Under the pieces are notes generated by a model, which was not told the origin of the DNA, searched no databases, and saw nothing but the letters and a program-made list of their open reading frames with translations. A DNA stretch of 49,352 nt from assembly GCA_026702755.1 (NCBI GenBank), contig JAPPBX010000098.1, positions 1 through 49,352 on the forward strand. Reading direction: 5' to 3'. Below, one piece after another: positions 25,337 to 33,512 of the stretch. Source of the stretch: Candidatus Poribacteria bacterium. GTDB lineage: Bacteria; Poribacteria; WGA-4E; WGA-3G. The translations under genes were made by a program, and so were the position numbers. Each line of letters opens with the position of its first letter. Position 1 is the stretch's first letter.

Positions 25337-28063
25337 CTACATCGAAATTCCTAATAATCCGCGCGTCAACTGGAAATCTGTGTTTCCTTTACCGTGCAAC
25401 TTCGGTATATACTGCCGCGATGCCACCTCTATAATCAAGGCTAATAGGTCGTCAACATCGGCAGACTCTGAATCCAAATCCGCGCCGTAGTTGTTTTGTG
25501 TCATGCCATCGGTAGAAATCTGAATCAGCGGCACCATCACATGTGATTGCAAGGGCGCACCAACGACGTGTGCGAGTGCCAAATCAACACCCGTCGCACC
25601 CAATCCTGTTAACGTCTCTGTCGGTTGATCAGTTGGTGTCTCCATGATGTGGAACCCTGCCTTTTCAACGCGCTGCCCATACGCCAACGTAGGGGCAGTC
25701 CTTGTGGCTGCCCTTATAAATGTCGCATTTGCTGGCACAATAACCGTTCCACCTGCAGCGACGACTCTATGTGTCAATTGCGTCAGAGATTGAGAGACCT
25801 TTGCGGTCACCTCACCTGTTGATGTCACCGCTATATAGAGGTGTTCCAGTCCCGCATCGACAACCGGAACGGACGGTTTATCCGCAAGCGTTTCGGAAAA
25901 CCAACCTTGCACCTTCTCAATAACGGCATCAATGCCACCATCCAATTGCACACTCGCCCAACCGTATCGCTCCGGCGATATACCGAGTTTCTGAATCTCG
26001 TGTCGGACGTGGTCGTTGTGCGTTTTTTCACAACCGTGCTCAAGGAGCAGACCGAGGGCAACCGTTGGGTGTGTGAGGTGTCCGATCATCGTGCGGGTAT
26101 AAATCTCCTCAGAACGTCCGCCAGAAACGCCACACCCTTCTGTATGGGGTAGGGCAACAAAACGGGATATCCCTTGCTTTTTTCCGATTTCCCGTTCGTT
26201 GCAGCGGTGCGCAATCATCTGTGCAATCTGTCCAGAGCAGAGACTTGTGGGTAAGATGAGTCCGACTTGATCCGTGCGGTATCCTGCTTCCGTTTGGAGC
26301 GCACGGAATTGCAGGGTAGTAGGCACACTCCGCTGGGTTTCCGTAACAGCGTCAATCGGGAGAGTAGTAGGCACACTCCGCTGTGCCGTAACATCAATTG
26401 AAAGCGGCTCACCGGACTTCAATTCAGATTCTGTCAATAAAGCGTCTAAATCCACGGGTTCCGTCTGTTTCCAATCGCGCCACAACGAGACTTGGGAGTG
26501 CCCGGCTTTCTCACCGACCGACCGTTCACCCGATGCGACATTGACCGTCAGATCCAACATAGATTCGCCGAGTTCTTCCATCGGTGTCCCGTCGAGATAT
26601 TCTCCTGCGTTCACGTCCATATCCTTGGTAAGCATCTCATAGCGTCCGGTCGTTGTGACAATCTTAATCGTCGGCACGAACGGGAAATTTGTGATAGATC
26701 CGTTGCCTGTCACGAAGAAAATCATATTAGAACCTGACGCTACCTGCCCAGCGATGCTCTCCAAATCGTTGCCGGGACTGTCCATGAAGTAGTAGCCCGA
26801 TTTCTCCATGAGTTGGCTATAGTCAATGACATAATCAAGGCAGACATCGGGATGCCGTTTCATCGCTGCACCGATTGATTTAATAGCGATGTTGTAAAGT
26901 CCACGGAAGTTGTTGCCACCCGACGGATTGCCTTCTGCGGAGTGTCCGTGCCACGAGACGCGTTCCTTGAAACGTTCGATTGTATCAAGAAACTTACGCG
27001 CCGTTGGCAAGTCGCGGGCGTTCTGCAGCACATAAGCCTCGGAGCCGATAAGCTCATCGGTTTCTGCGAGATTGGCACACCCACCATAACGGATAACCTC
27101 TTTCGCAACATAGGCGGCGAGCGGGTTCCCTGATACGCCAGAGAACGCATCTGAACCACCACACTGCAAGGCGATTTTGAGATTTTCCAGAGACTGCTCA
27201 GTTCGCAGGACACTGTTCACGCTATCTAACCACCCATCAATAATCTCTGCGCCACCGGCTAAATCCGCGTCGAAACTCTCCTGCAGCCGATAGAATTTAT
27301 GGACAACATCGTCCAAAGCATAGCCTTCGCGGAGCATGTACGCTTTAAGCATTTCGTTTGTAACCGATTCGGTGCCGTAGTCGACGAGTAGCATCGCGCC
27401 GATATTCGGATGGACGGTGAAACCGGCGAGTGTTCGGAGCAGCATATCAATGTTATTCGGGGTTCTGCTTTCGCCGCCCTCTGTGTGTGTCACAGCAACA
27501 ACACCGTCTATATTTGGAAATGTATCGGGGTTACAAACCCCTCCTACCGAACACATATCGGCAAGTCTTCTTGCGAAACCCGACGTGCGTGCAGTCGTCC
27601 CCATAACGACGATATAATTTCGCGTGCCAACACCACGGCTCCCGGGACGCTGATAACCGAAGAAATGACGCTCGTTCGCATGCCGCGCCACCTGCCTCCC
27701 TGCTTGAAATTCAGCTTCGTCAAGCACGTAAGGTGCCATCTTGTCGCTAAAATTGGGCGTTTCAGGTAATTCAAAGGGCAGGTTCCGAATCGACAAGGAA
27801 TCAATCATTTTTTGATTGCACACGTAATCGCCGGGTTCAATAGCACGTGTCGCAAAACCGAAAGGTAGACCCCACGATAGGAGTGGCTCGGTTTCCGAAA
27901 TTGATTGTATCGCAAACCGGTGTCCTTCTAAAATGGTATGTGACAACTGAAACTGAGACCCCTCATAACCGATGCGTGTACCACTCTCCAGCGTTTGGGT
28001 TGCAATAGCGACGTTATCACCTGGTGATGGCAACCGCGCGACAGTCGTGAAATCATAATCCAT
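25337..28063 (-). CDS. UxaA-family (altronate/galactarate-type) dehydratase, double-length
   Basis: A cytoplasmic sugar-acid dehydratase of the UxaA/GarD family, expected to remove water from a hexonate or hexarate. The N-terminal ~110 residues are a SAF domain. The main UxaA region follows (about 125-560; GYQRPGSRGVGTRNYIVV, and CGGSDAFSGVSGNP with the metal-binding type Cys). A second, partial UxaA-like region runs from about 590 to 750 (LILPTSLCSGQIAQMI, HTEGCGVSGG) and a further tail to 908. Normal members have about 490-520 residues, so this is a fusion or internal duplication. At the junction the frame contains two copies of a 20-bp dispersed repeat encoding QRSVPTTL. The ATG follows AAGGAG. 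Substrate unknown. Confidence 0.87.
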   Translation of the reverse strand: MDYDFTTVARLPSPGDNVAIATQTLESGTRIGYEGSQFQLSHTILEGHRFAIQSISETEPLLSWGLPFGFATRAIEPGDYVCNQKMIDSLSIRNLPFELPETPNFSDKMAPYVLDEAEFQAGRQVARHANERHFFGYQRPGSRGVGTRNYIVVMGTTARTSGFARRLADMCSVGGVCNPDTFPNIDGVVAVTHTEGGESRTPNNIDMLLRTLAGFTVHPNIGAMLLVDYGTESVTNEMLKAYMLREGYALDDVVHKFYRLQESFDADLAGGAEIIDGWLDSVNSVLRTEQSLENLKIALQCGGSDAFSGVSGNPLAAYVAKEVIRYGGCANLAETDELIGSEAYVLQNARDLPTARKFLDTIERFKERVSWHGHSAEGNPSGGNNFRGLYNIAIKSIGAAMKRHPDVCLDYVIDYSQLMEKSGYYFMDSPGNDLESIAGQVASGSNMIFFVTGNGSITNFPFVPTIKIVTTTGRYEMLTKDMDVNAGEYLDGTPMEELGESMLDLTVNVASGERSVGEKAGHSQVSLWRDWKQTEPVDLDALLTESELKSGEPLSIDVTAQRSVPTTLPIDAVTETQRSVPTTLQFRALQTEAGYRTDQVGLILPTSLCSGQIAQMIAHRCNEREIGKKQGISRFVALPHTEGCGVSGGRSEEIYTRTMIGHLTHPTVALGLLLEHGCEKTHNDHVRHEIQKLGISPERYGWASVQLDGGIDAVIEKVQGWFSETLADKPSVPVVDAGLEHLYIAVTSTGEVTAKVSQSLTQLTHRVVAAGGTVIVPANATFIRAATRTAPTLAYGQRVEKAGFHIMETPTDQPTETLTGLGATGVDLALAHVVGAPLQSHVMVPLIQISTDGMTQNNYGADLDSESADVDDLLALIIEVASRQYIPKLHGKGNTDFQLTRGLLGISM
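25689..25715. repeat. REP-like palindrome inside the dehydratase gene
   Basis: GTAGGGGCAG, a 9-nt spacer and CTGCCC form a hairpin (25693-25698 with 25708-25713). It resembles the intergenic GTAGGGGCACCC palindrome at 41059-41080, yet here it is translated in frame on the minus strand. Confidence 0.5.
26316..26383. repeat. Two copies of a 20-bp repeat in the dehydratase gene
   Basis: GTAGTAGGCACACTCCGCTG occurs at 26316-26335 and again at 26364-26383, 48 bp apart. On the coding strand both give the peptide QRSVPTTL in frame. They lie in the linker between the two UxaA-like regions, so insertion there did little harm. Confidence 0.7.
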
Positions 28064-28153
28064 TAAGCGTGCTCCTTTGGCAATATCGGCATTTGTTGGT
28101 GAAGTTAGAAACTACACTATAGCTGTCAATTTAGGAGTTCCATGGTGCCGTAG

Positions 28154-28253
28154 GTTGGGTTGAACGGAACTGAAAAGACAGATGCGGGTGTTCCAAATAC
28201 CATTGAAATCCACCATATCGTTGTATACACTCCAGAACGCAGTGAAACCCAAC
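28154..28253. repeat. Inverted GTTGGGTT/AACCCAAC arms
   Basis: GTTGGGTTGAAC (28154-28165) and AACCCAAC (28246-28253) lie about 80 bp apart between two minus-strand genes. They look like the two halves of a palindromic repeat pulled apart by an insertion. The ~200 bp between the genes otherwise shows nothing. Confidence 0.35.
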
Positions 28254-28259
28254 TTTATA

Positions 28260-28829
28260 CTAACGACGGTAGGTACTCACTTCAATTGCGTCCTGTTTCA
28301 CCCACGGTAGATCAATGTCAAACCAATGCGTTTCAGATTCATAGTGATCGCGGACGTGCTCCAGATAATCCGCCATTGAATCAGCACCGATACCAACGTT
28401 GTCTGCCACAACGGTTGCGGGATTCGTTAAACGCGATTCAATTGCTTGAAAACAGGGAAAATAGTTGTTAAAATTGTTATCAAGGAGCAGAAAATCGACA
28501 GGTTCTTGGATGCTTTTGAGTACCTCCTGCGCATCGCCAAGGCGAGAATCGACGAGGTCTGCCATTCCAGCGCGTTCAAAATTCGTACGTGCTTGTGCTG
28601 CACGGTCAGCATCTATCTCAACCGTTACCAAGCGTCCAGTGCCAGCGGCTTTCAAGACGCGTAGCATCCACAACCCAGAATAACCGATAGCAGTTCCGCA
28701 TTCAACAATAAGGGACGGCTTCGCCTCCTCAACGCAGGCGGCAAGAAATTTCGCCTTTTCTTCGCCCAGCATCGGGATTCTCTCTTCTTTACATTGTGCT
28801 TCGACCTCTTGTAAAACCTGATCAAACAT
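28260..28829 (-). CDS. SAM-dependent O-methyltransferase (class I)
   Basis: A 189-residue cytoplasmic methyltransferase of the O-methyltransferase_3 (catechol/caffeoyl-CoA) type. The SAM-binding motif is IVECGTAIGYSGLWML, followed by the acidic loop TVEIDADRA and the DFLLLDNN motif that corresponds to the metal/catalytic region. The chosen start (MFDQVLQEV) has GGAGG 5 nt upstream. A longer form begins at 28874 with 15 more residues but no ribosome site. The substrate is unknown. It stands 196 bp upstream of the minus-strand dehydratase and divergent from the sigma factor gene. Confidence 0.85.
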   Translation of the reverse strand: MFDQVLQEVEAQCKEERIPMLGEEKAKFLAACVEEAKPSLIVECGTAIGYSGLWMLRVLKAAGTGRLVTVEIDADRAAQARTNFERAGMADLVDSRLGDAQEVLKSIQEPVDFLLLDNNFNNYFPCFQAIESRLTNPATVVADNVGIGADSMADYLEHVRDHYESETHWFDIDLPWVKQDAIEVSTYRR

Positions 28830-28990
28830 ATAATCCTCCATAGGAACGCGACGGCTCCGCTCTGAATTTGACATCCGTTAGCAGATATGGTAAATTTTTG
28901 TCGTAGTAAAATAATCATACACGAAAACCCGCTTTGAGGTCAAGAAACACACTTGATTTTCGGTCTTCATTCCAACAAATCTAAAAAAAT

Positions 28991-29021
28991 TTGCAACCAA
29001 ATCCGCGGTTCGGTGTATATT
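28991..29021 (+). promoter_or_regulatory. Possible promoter of the ECF sigma operon
   Basis: TTGCAACC (28991-28998) and TATATT (29016-29021) precede the sigma factor gene by about 30 nt. The CAACC part is like some ECF -35 boxes, so autoregulation is possible but unproven. Confidence 0.35.
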
Positions 29022-29048
29022 ACAGATAAGCACCTCCGGAGGAACCTG

Positions 29049-29648
29049 ATGCTTGACTTAGATGATGAATTGATGGAACGCTATCAGAAAGGCGATGAGA
29101 GTGCGTTTACACTTCTCGTGCGCCGACATCAGCAACCGCTCGTCAATTTCATTGCTCGGTTCATTAACGATAGAGATAGTGCCGAGGACTTGGCGCAAGA
29201 GACGTTCATTCGCATCTTTAAGGCGGCGCACCGCTACAAACCGGGACGCGCGCATTTTAAGACGTGGATGTATCACATCGCCAAGAACCTATGCAAAAAT
29301 GAACTCCGAAACCGGGAACGACGCGACAAGTACAGGGTTGATAATGTGATAGACAGCGGGAGCGACAATAAGGGAGATTCAGAAGAAATTGATCTGATCG
29401 CGAACACTCCCGCGAATCAGGCTTTTCAACCGGAAGTAGCACTCGAACGTAAAGAATTACGCAATGCCATTCAAAAAGCAATCGCAGAATTACCAGAACA
29501 GTATAGACTCCCCCTCGTCCTACGCGATCTACAAGGGCTGAGTTACGAGGAAATTAGTGAGGTCCTGGAACTCCGGAGTGGGACCACCAAATCTCGCATC
29601 AATCGTGCCCGACTCATGCTTAAAGATAAGTTAAAACCGTTTATTTGA
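29049..29648 (+). CDS. ECF-type RNA polymerase sigma factor
   Basis: A 199-residue extracytoplasmic-function sigma-70 family protein. Region 2 covers about residues 8-75 (MERYQKGDESAFTLLVRRH, DRDSAEDLAQETFIRIFKA, WMYHIAKN) and region 4 about 135-190 (LPEQYRLPLVLRDLQGLSYEEISEVL, TTKSRINRAR). The ATG at 29049 follows GGAGG; a longer frame beginning at 28953 has no ribosome site. It is followed 26 nt later by its probable anti-sigma factor and then by an HtrA-like protein, a layout seen in RpoE/MucD-type envelope stress systems. Confidence 0.92.
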   Translation: MLDLDDELMERYQKGDESAFTLLVRRHQQPLVNFIARFINDRDSAEDLAQETFIRIFKAAHRYKPGRAHFKTWMYHIAKNLCKNELRNRERRDKYRVDNVIDSGSDNKGDSEEIDLIANTPANQAFQPEVALERKELRNAIQKAIAELPEQYRLPLVLRDLQGLSYEEISEVLELRSGTTKSRINRARLMLKDKLKPFI

Positions 29649-29674
29649 TTATTTCATATTCTTAGGAGCAATTT

Positions 29675-30187
29675 ATGAACTGCCTACAAGCCGAGGAATA
29701 CTTCTCTGCTCACTTTGAAGACACACTTGATTATCAGACATTACAGGATTTTGAAGGGCATCTCGCAGGATGTGAAGCGTGTCAGCAGGAATATTCCCGA
29801 TTTCAGGAATCTGTTAAGGCGACACAGCAATTGCCACAGATCGAACCCTCGCCCTACTTTATGCCGACGTTAATGCAACGACTCGCTGAAGAGCAGCACT
29901 CGGTTGATGGCGTTAAGGGAATCGGAACAGGTTGGAAACGGCTGCTGGATGTATTCCGCCGTCCGATATGGGCAGTTAGCGGGATTGTGGCGTTGATCCT
30001 CACCATAGGTGGTACCTATCTCCACCAAGAGGGTTTCCTATTCAATCAAGACCCCGTTTCAACGGTGGAAATGTCGGTAGAGACACAAGATAATCGTGTT
30101 ACTCCAACACCGAGGCAACCGATGCAGCAGCATTACGTCCTAAAGCAGGTGAGTTATACCAACACGTCTACACGAGGTGGGCTCTAA
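29675..30187 (+). CDS. Membrane anti-sigma factor with zinc-finger domain
   Basis: A 170-residue protein. The N-terminal zf-HC2-type domain has C3, H29, C33 and C36 (H-x3-C-x2-C), the usual zinc site of ZAS anti-sigma factors. One membrane segment lies at about 98-115 (WAVSGIVALILTIGGTYL), and the rest would be periplasmic. It should hold the ECF sigma factor at the membrane. The ATG follows AGGAG. Regulated release might involve a protease; the HtrA-like protein next door lacks the catalytic His. Confidence 0.85.
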   Translation: MNCLQAEEYFSAHFEDTLDYQTLQDFEGHLAGCEACQQEYSRFQESVKATQQLPQIEPSPYFMPTLMQRLAEEQHSVDGVKGIGTGWKRLLDVFRRPIWAVSGIVALILTIGGTYLHQEGFLFNQDPVSTVEMSVETQDNRVTPTPRQPMQQHYVLKQVSYTNTSTRGGL

Positions 30188-30309
30188 TTCGGCAATTAGT
30201 TTTCAGTTACGAGTTACGAGTTTTCAGTAACAAGAGATTTTCGTGGCAGCCACAAGATCCCTCTTAACTGGTAACTAACAACTGGTAACTATAAAAAGGA
30301 AAATGAAAC
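30188..30309. repeat. Interspersed repeat before the HtrA-like gene
   Basis: Contains CAGTTACGAGTTACGAGTTTTCAG and AACTGGTAACTAACAACTGGTAACT, resembling the repeat block at 9752-9895. The blocks end just before a ribosome binding site in both places. Confidence 0.4.
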
Positions 30310-31443
30310 ATGTACGCAACAAAATCAAAACACCAGCGACTGATAATTGGACTGATCAGTTTACTTTTTTATGCAGGCCCCGCAAGCTTCGCAGGCGAAA
30401 ACATCCTACAACTGCTTGAAAAGGATTTTCAGAAGGTTGTCACTGATACCCGTCCTGCTGTTGTGAAAGTCGTCGCAACACAGGCAAAGCCTTTTAGCCG
30501 ACAAAACATCGGGTCCGGTATCGTTATTGATACCGATGGACACATCGTGACAACTACGTTTGAGATGGAGACCCCGAGTAAAATTGAGGTTATCTTCAAG
30601 AATAAAATAGTGTCTCCAGCAAAACTGATCGGCATTGATACACTCACCGATATTGCAGTTCTTAAAGTCGCCCATCTATTGCTTAGTCCCACGTCTTCGC
30701 AGGATGCTGCTAAGGCGGTAGCAGCTGGCGAATGGATCGAACTCACGCGACCTCAATCTCTTAAATTCAAATGGGGTGATTCTTCAAAAATTGATACCGG
30801 TTCTTGGGTCGTAACAATAGGAAGTTCCTACGGAAATAGCCCAATTGTTTCCTTCGGAATTGTCGGCGGTTGGGACACATTGCCAGACCAACTGTGCGGA
30901 GATTTAATTAAAATCAACGCAGCAGTTACACCCGGCAACAGCGGCGGAGCAGTCGTAAACACATCAGGAGAGGTTGTCGGAATGATTTTTGCGGTCCTCA
31001 CGGATCCAACGAACGCCAATTCACCAGCAGACATGCTGTTCGAGAAACAGGACAACATAGATCTCAGACAATTTCTCGTTCAACCGCCTGTATTAGGAAT
31101 TCGTAACCAAGAAATCACCTTTGCTATGCCGATAGAGACAGTGAACGCTGTTGCCAAAGAAATTATAGAACATGGAAAGGTAGCACGCGGCTGGCTTGGC
31201 ATTGAGGTTGATGTCGGTGAACGTGGAATCTTTGTTACAGGCGTGATTGAAAACAGCCCCGCGCACAAATGTGGACTTTTACAGGATGATCTTATCCTCG
31301 AATTTAACAAAGTTCCTGTACACTCTTACGCCGAGTTGTTAAGATGTGTTGTGAGTAAGCGACCCAATACGAAGGTTCAGCTTAAAATCGGTAGGAATGG
31401 AACTGAACAATACTCTACGGTCATCTTAGGTGAAAAACCTTAA
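30310..31443 (+). CDS. HtrA/DegP-like trypsin-fold protein with PDZ, catalytic His missing
   Basis: A 377-residue exported protein. The signal peptide ends near FAGE (about residue 29). A trypsin-like domain (about 35-290) keeps the catalytic Asp (D114 in DTLTDIAVLKV) and Ser (S211 in GNSGGAVV). The His expected after GHIVT is replaced: the segment reads GHIVTTTFEM, with F84 where HtrA proteins have His. A PDZ domain follows (about 295-370, GWLGIEV... NSPAHKCGLLQDDLIL). It is therefore likely a non-cleaving chaperone, sensor or scaffold. It lies downstream of the sigma/anti-sigma pair, suggesting envelope stress control. Its 3' end overlaps the convergent phospholipase D-like gene by 4 nt. 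Confidence 0.87.
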   Translation: MYATKSKHQRLIIGLISLLFYAGPASFAGENILQLLEKDFQKVVTDTRPAVVKVVATQAKPFSRQNIGSGIVIDTDGHIVTTTFEMETPSKIEVIFKNKIVSPAKLIGIDTLTDIAVLKVAHLLLSPTSSQDAAKAVAAGEWIELTRPQSLKFKWGDSSKIDTGSWVVTIGSSYGNSPIVSFGIVGGWDTLPDQLCGDLIKINAAVTPGNSGGAVVNTSGEVVGMIFAVLTDPTNANSPADMLFEKQDNIDLRQFLVQPPVLGIRNQEITFAMPIETVNAVAKEIIEHGKVARGWLGIEVDVGERGIFVTGVIENSPAHKCGLLQDDLILEFNKVPVHSYAELLRCVVSKRPNTKVQLKIGRNGTEQYSTVILGEKP

Positions 31444-32522
31444 CGCGCGACCCGCTCAAACTCAGCGAGGTATGCTCGCGCGATATCAGGGTTTCCTTTG
31501 ATAATCAATAAATTTTCGCTGTTATGTTCTTCGGCGTTTTTTGAGAAATTGTAGGAACCCGTAACCACAATCTCCGCATCAATAACAATCACCTTGTGGT
31601 GCATGGCTCCCGGATTTCCATCCTGAACCACCCGCAAACCCGCCGCTTTCATCTGTTTATATCGGGAATATTCGTTATTAACCCGCCGCTCTTCAAACAC
31701 CCCTCGAACCGCAACACCAGATTCAAAACGGGCCTGCATCGCACTACTGAGTGCATCCTGCGTGAACGAAAACGCCATAAAATGAATTGATTTTTTGGCA
31801 GATCCAATTTCCTTGAGAAGCAGCGAGATAATGTCGTTCTCCGGTGAGAAATAGGTGGAAATCTGCGTTCCATCGCTCAGTACTACTTCGGGATACACAA
31901 CACGCGCACCAGAAGATTTCTCAGCCCGCATCTGAAGAAACAACTCTCGAAACTCCTGCGTGAAGTTATACGCCAGTGATACAGAATCGATGAATATAAC
32001 GTTATTGTTGTTTCTGTACGCGCCGTTATAGGTTGTGTTATAGGAACCTGTCCAGACATATCGTTCATCAATCACAATAAACTTGTGATGCATAGAACCC
32101 TCTCGTCCATCGTCGTCAACCACCGGTATGTCTACATCCTGTAAACGTCTAACCGCTGTTTCTTCTACATAATCGGTTTCTGTGACGACACGAACAAGGA
32201 CACCACGACGATGTGCTTCGATTAAAGCATCGGCTATTGGTGCGGAATTCAAGTGGTAGAGCGCGGCATCAATCCGAGACGCAGCATCCCCAAGTCTGGC
32301 AACAAGCTGTTTCTCAAGGGAGTAGCGGTTTTCACCGGCACCAACTTCGCTGAAGTAGACTTCCCACGCGCCTCCAACCGTCGCTGTGGAAGTGCTGCTG
32401 TAATATCGGATGCCGAAACCAGCCACAACAGCGCAACATAAAATGAGAAGGAAGGGTATAAATTTAGTACTTCTATTCTTGGACGCTGTGTTAGCCTCAC
32501 GCGCATCCGAATCATTTTGCAT
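31440..32522 (-). CDS. Phospholipase D-like protein with two HKD motifs, membrane anchored
   Basis: A 360-residue member of the phospholipase D superfamily. An N-terminal membrane segment follows a basic region (about residues 22-40, IPFLLILCCAVVAGFGI), so the enzyme faces the periplasm. Two PLDc motifs are complete: HHKFIVID...GSYN and HHKVIVID...GSYN, each with His and Lys of HxKxxxxD. Members hydrolyse phosphodiester bonds in lipids or nucleic acids; which applies here is not readable. The start chosen (MQNDSD) has GAAGGAA 7 nt upstream; ten further residues upstream are possible. It is the third gene of a minus-strand group after the SUMF1-sialidase and PhyH genes. Confidence 0.87.
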   Translation of the reverse strand: MQNDSDAREANTASKNRSTKFIPFLLILCCAVVAGFGIRYYSSTSTATVGGAWEVYFSEVGAGENRYSLEKQLVARLGDAASRIDAALYHLNSAPIADALIEAHRRGVLVRVVTETDYVEETAVRRLQDVDIPVVDDDGREGSMHHKFIVIDERYVWTGSYNTTYNGAYRNNNNVIFIDSVSLAYNFTQEFRELFLQMRAEKSSGARVVYPEVVLSDGTQISTYFSPENDIISLLLKEIGSAKKSIHFMAFSFTQDALSSAMQARFESGVAVRGVFEERRVNNEYSRYKQMKAAGLRVVQDGNPGAMHHKVIVIDAEIVVTGSYNFSKNAEEHNSENLLIIKGNPDIARAYLAEFERVAR

Positions 32523-32579
32523 ATATGCGTTCCTTCGTAAGAGTTGAGTCAAAGCACCCCTAAGAACCTACTATTACAA

Positions 32580-33470
32580 TTAAACCCCCCATCGCTCTCG
32601 TGACTCTTCCAAGGATTCAATCTTTGCACCCTTCTGTTTCCATGCGTAATGCCCTTTCGGTTTTTCGCCAACCCAACGTTCATCGATCGGTTCCGCAGCA
32701 AGCTGATAACGGGTATCTGCTGTTATCCGAATCTTATTGGAGGTATTGACGAGCGAAGCATGCATCAGGAACATACTGAAAATAATAACATCGCCTGTCG
32801 AAAACGTTGTCGTTGCCCAATGTCCGCCAAATTTCTCAATGACTTCAAGGGGTTTATCGCTAAAATGCCCTTCAATTAGATCTCGGTCTACATCTGACTG
32901 CCCGTAGGTAGCACGCACCCTTTCAAACTGGTTGGAGCCGAGACAAAAGACGATAGGTCCCATATCCAGCGATACATCACCAAAGGGGGTCCAACAGGAA
33001 TAGAGGTCCTGTGTACCTCTGCCCATAAAGACGATATCGTAATGGATTGGGGAACCTGAACCGGGTCCTGCCGTGCGAAGCCATTTGAAATCGAACGTCG
33101 CTGCCTCGCCACCGAGGAACCGCTTGAAAAAGTCCATTATGGGTTCGCCTTCAACAACTGCTTTGAATGCTGGCATCTGCGTCAACGTCTTATTGCCCAT
33201 CGAACCGGTTGAGGTAGGCTCCGGGTATTCCGGATTGAAGATGCCATCCATCAACGCCGTATCCGGTGCGAGCATCCCTTTTGTTTCGAGTTTCTCCAGA
33301 ATCTGTCGACGTGCCGTAAGGACCGAGTCCTTGTCATGTAGTCCGCGAATCAACAGGTACCCATCCGTTGCTATGCGCTCTTTCAATGCTTTCGGATTGT
33401 CAAGGATGCCGTTACTCTCGCGCAAATCGGTGCTGACTTCTACTTCTTGATGCAAAAAAGGAAGTTTCAT
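32580..33470 (-). CDS. Phytanoyl-CoA dioxygenase (PhyH) family protein
   Basis: A 296-residue Fe(II)/2-oxoglutarate-dependent oxygenase of the PhyH family. The iron ligands are visible as H143-x-D145 (PIHYDIVF) and the distal H237 (FLMHASLVN), with an Arg in RITADTRYQ placed to bind 2-oxoglutarate. It hydroxylates an unknown small molecule. The ATG follows AAGGAA. It lies 42 nt after the SUMF1-sialidase gene on the same strand and is probably co-transcribed with it. Family expansion of PhyH is known from sponge-associated Poribacteria. Confidence 0.9.
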   Translation of the reverse strand: MKLPFLHQEVEVSTDLRESNGILDNPKALKERIATDGYLLIRGLHDKDSVLTARRQILEKLETKGMLAPDTALMDGIFNPEYPEPTSTGSMGNKTLTQMPAFKAVVEGEPIMDFFKRFLGGEAATFDFKWLRTAGPGSGSPIHYDIVFMGRGTQDLYSCWTPFGDVSLDMGPIVFCLGSNQFERVRATYGQSDVDRDLIEGHFSDKPLEVIEKFGGHWATTTFSTGDVIIFSMFLMHASLVNTSNKIRITADTRYQLAAEPIDERWVGEKPKGHYAWKQKGAKIESLEESRERWGV

Positions 33471-33512
33471 TTTTTTAATATTCCTTGCGGTTCGTTTAGG
33501 AAAACTGTGGTA

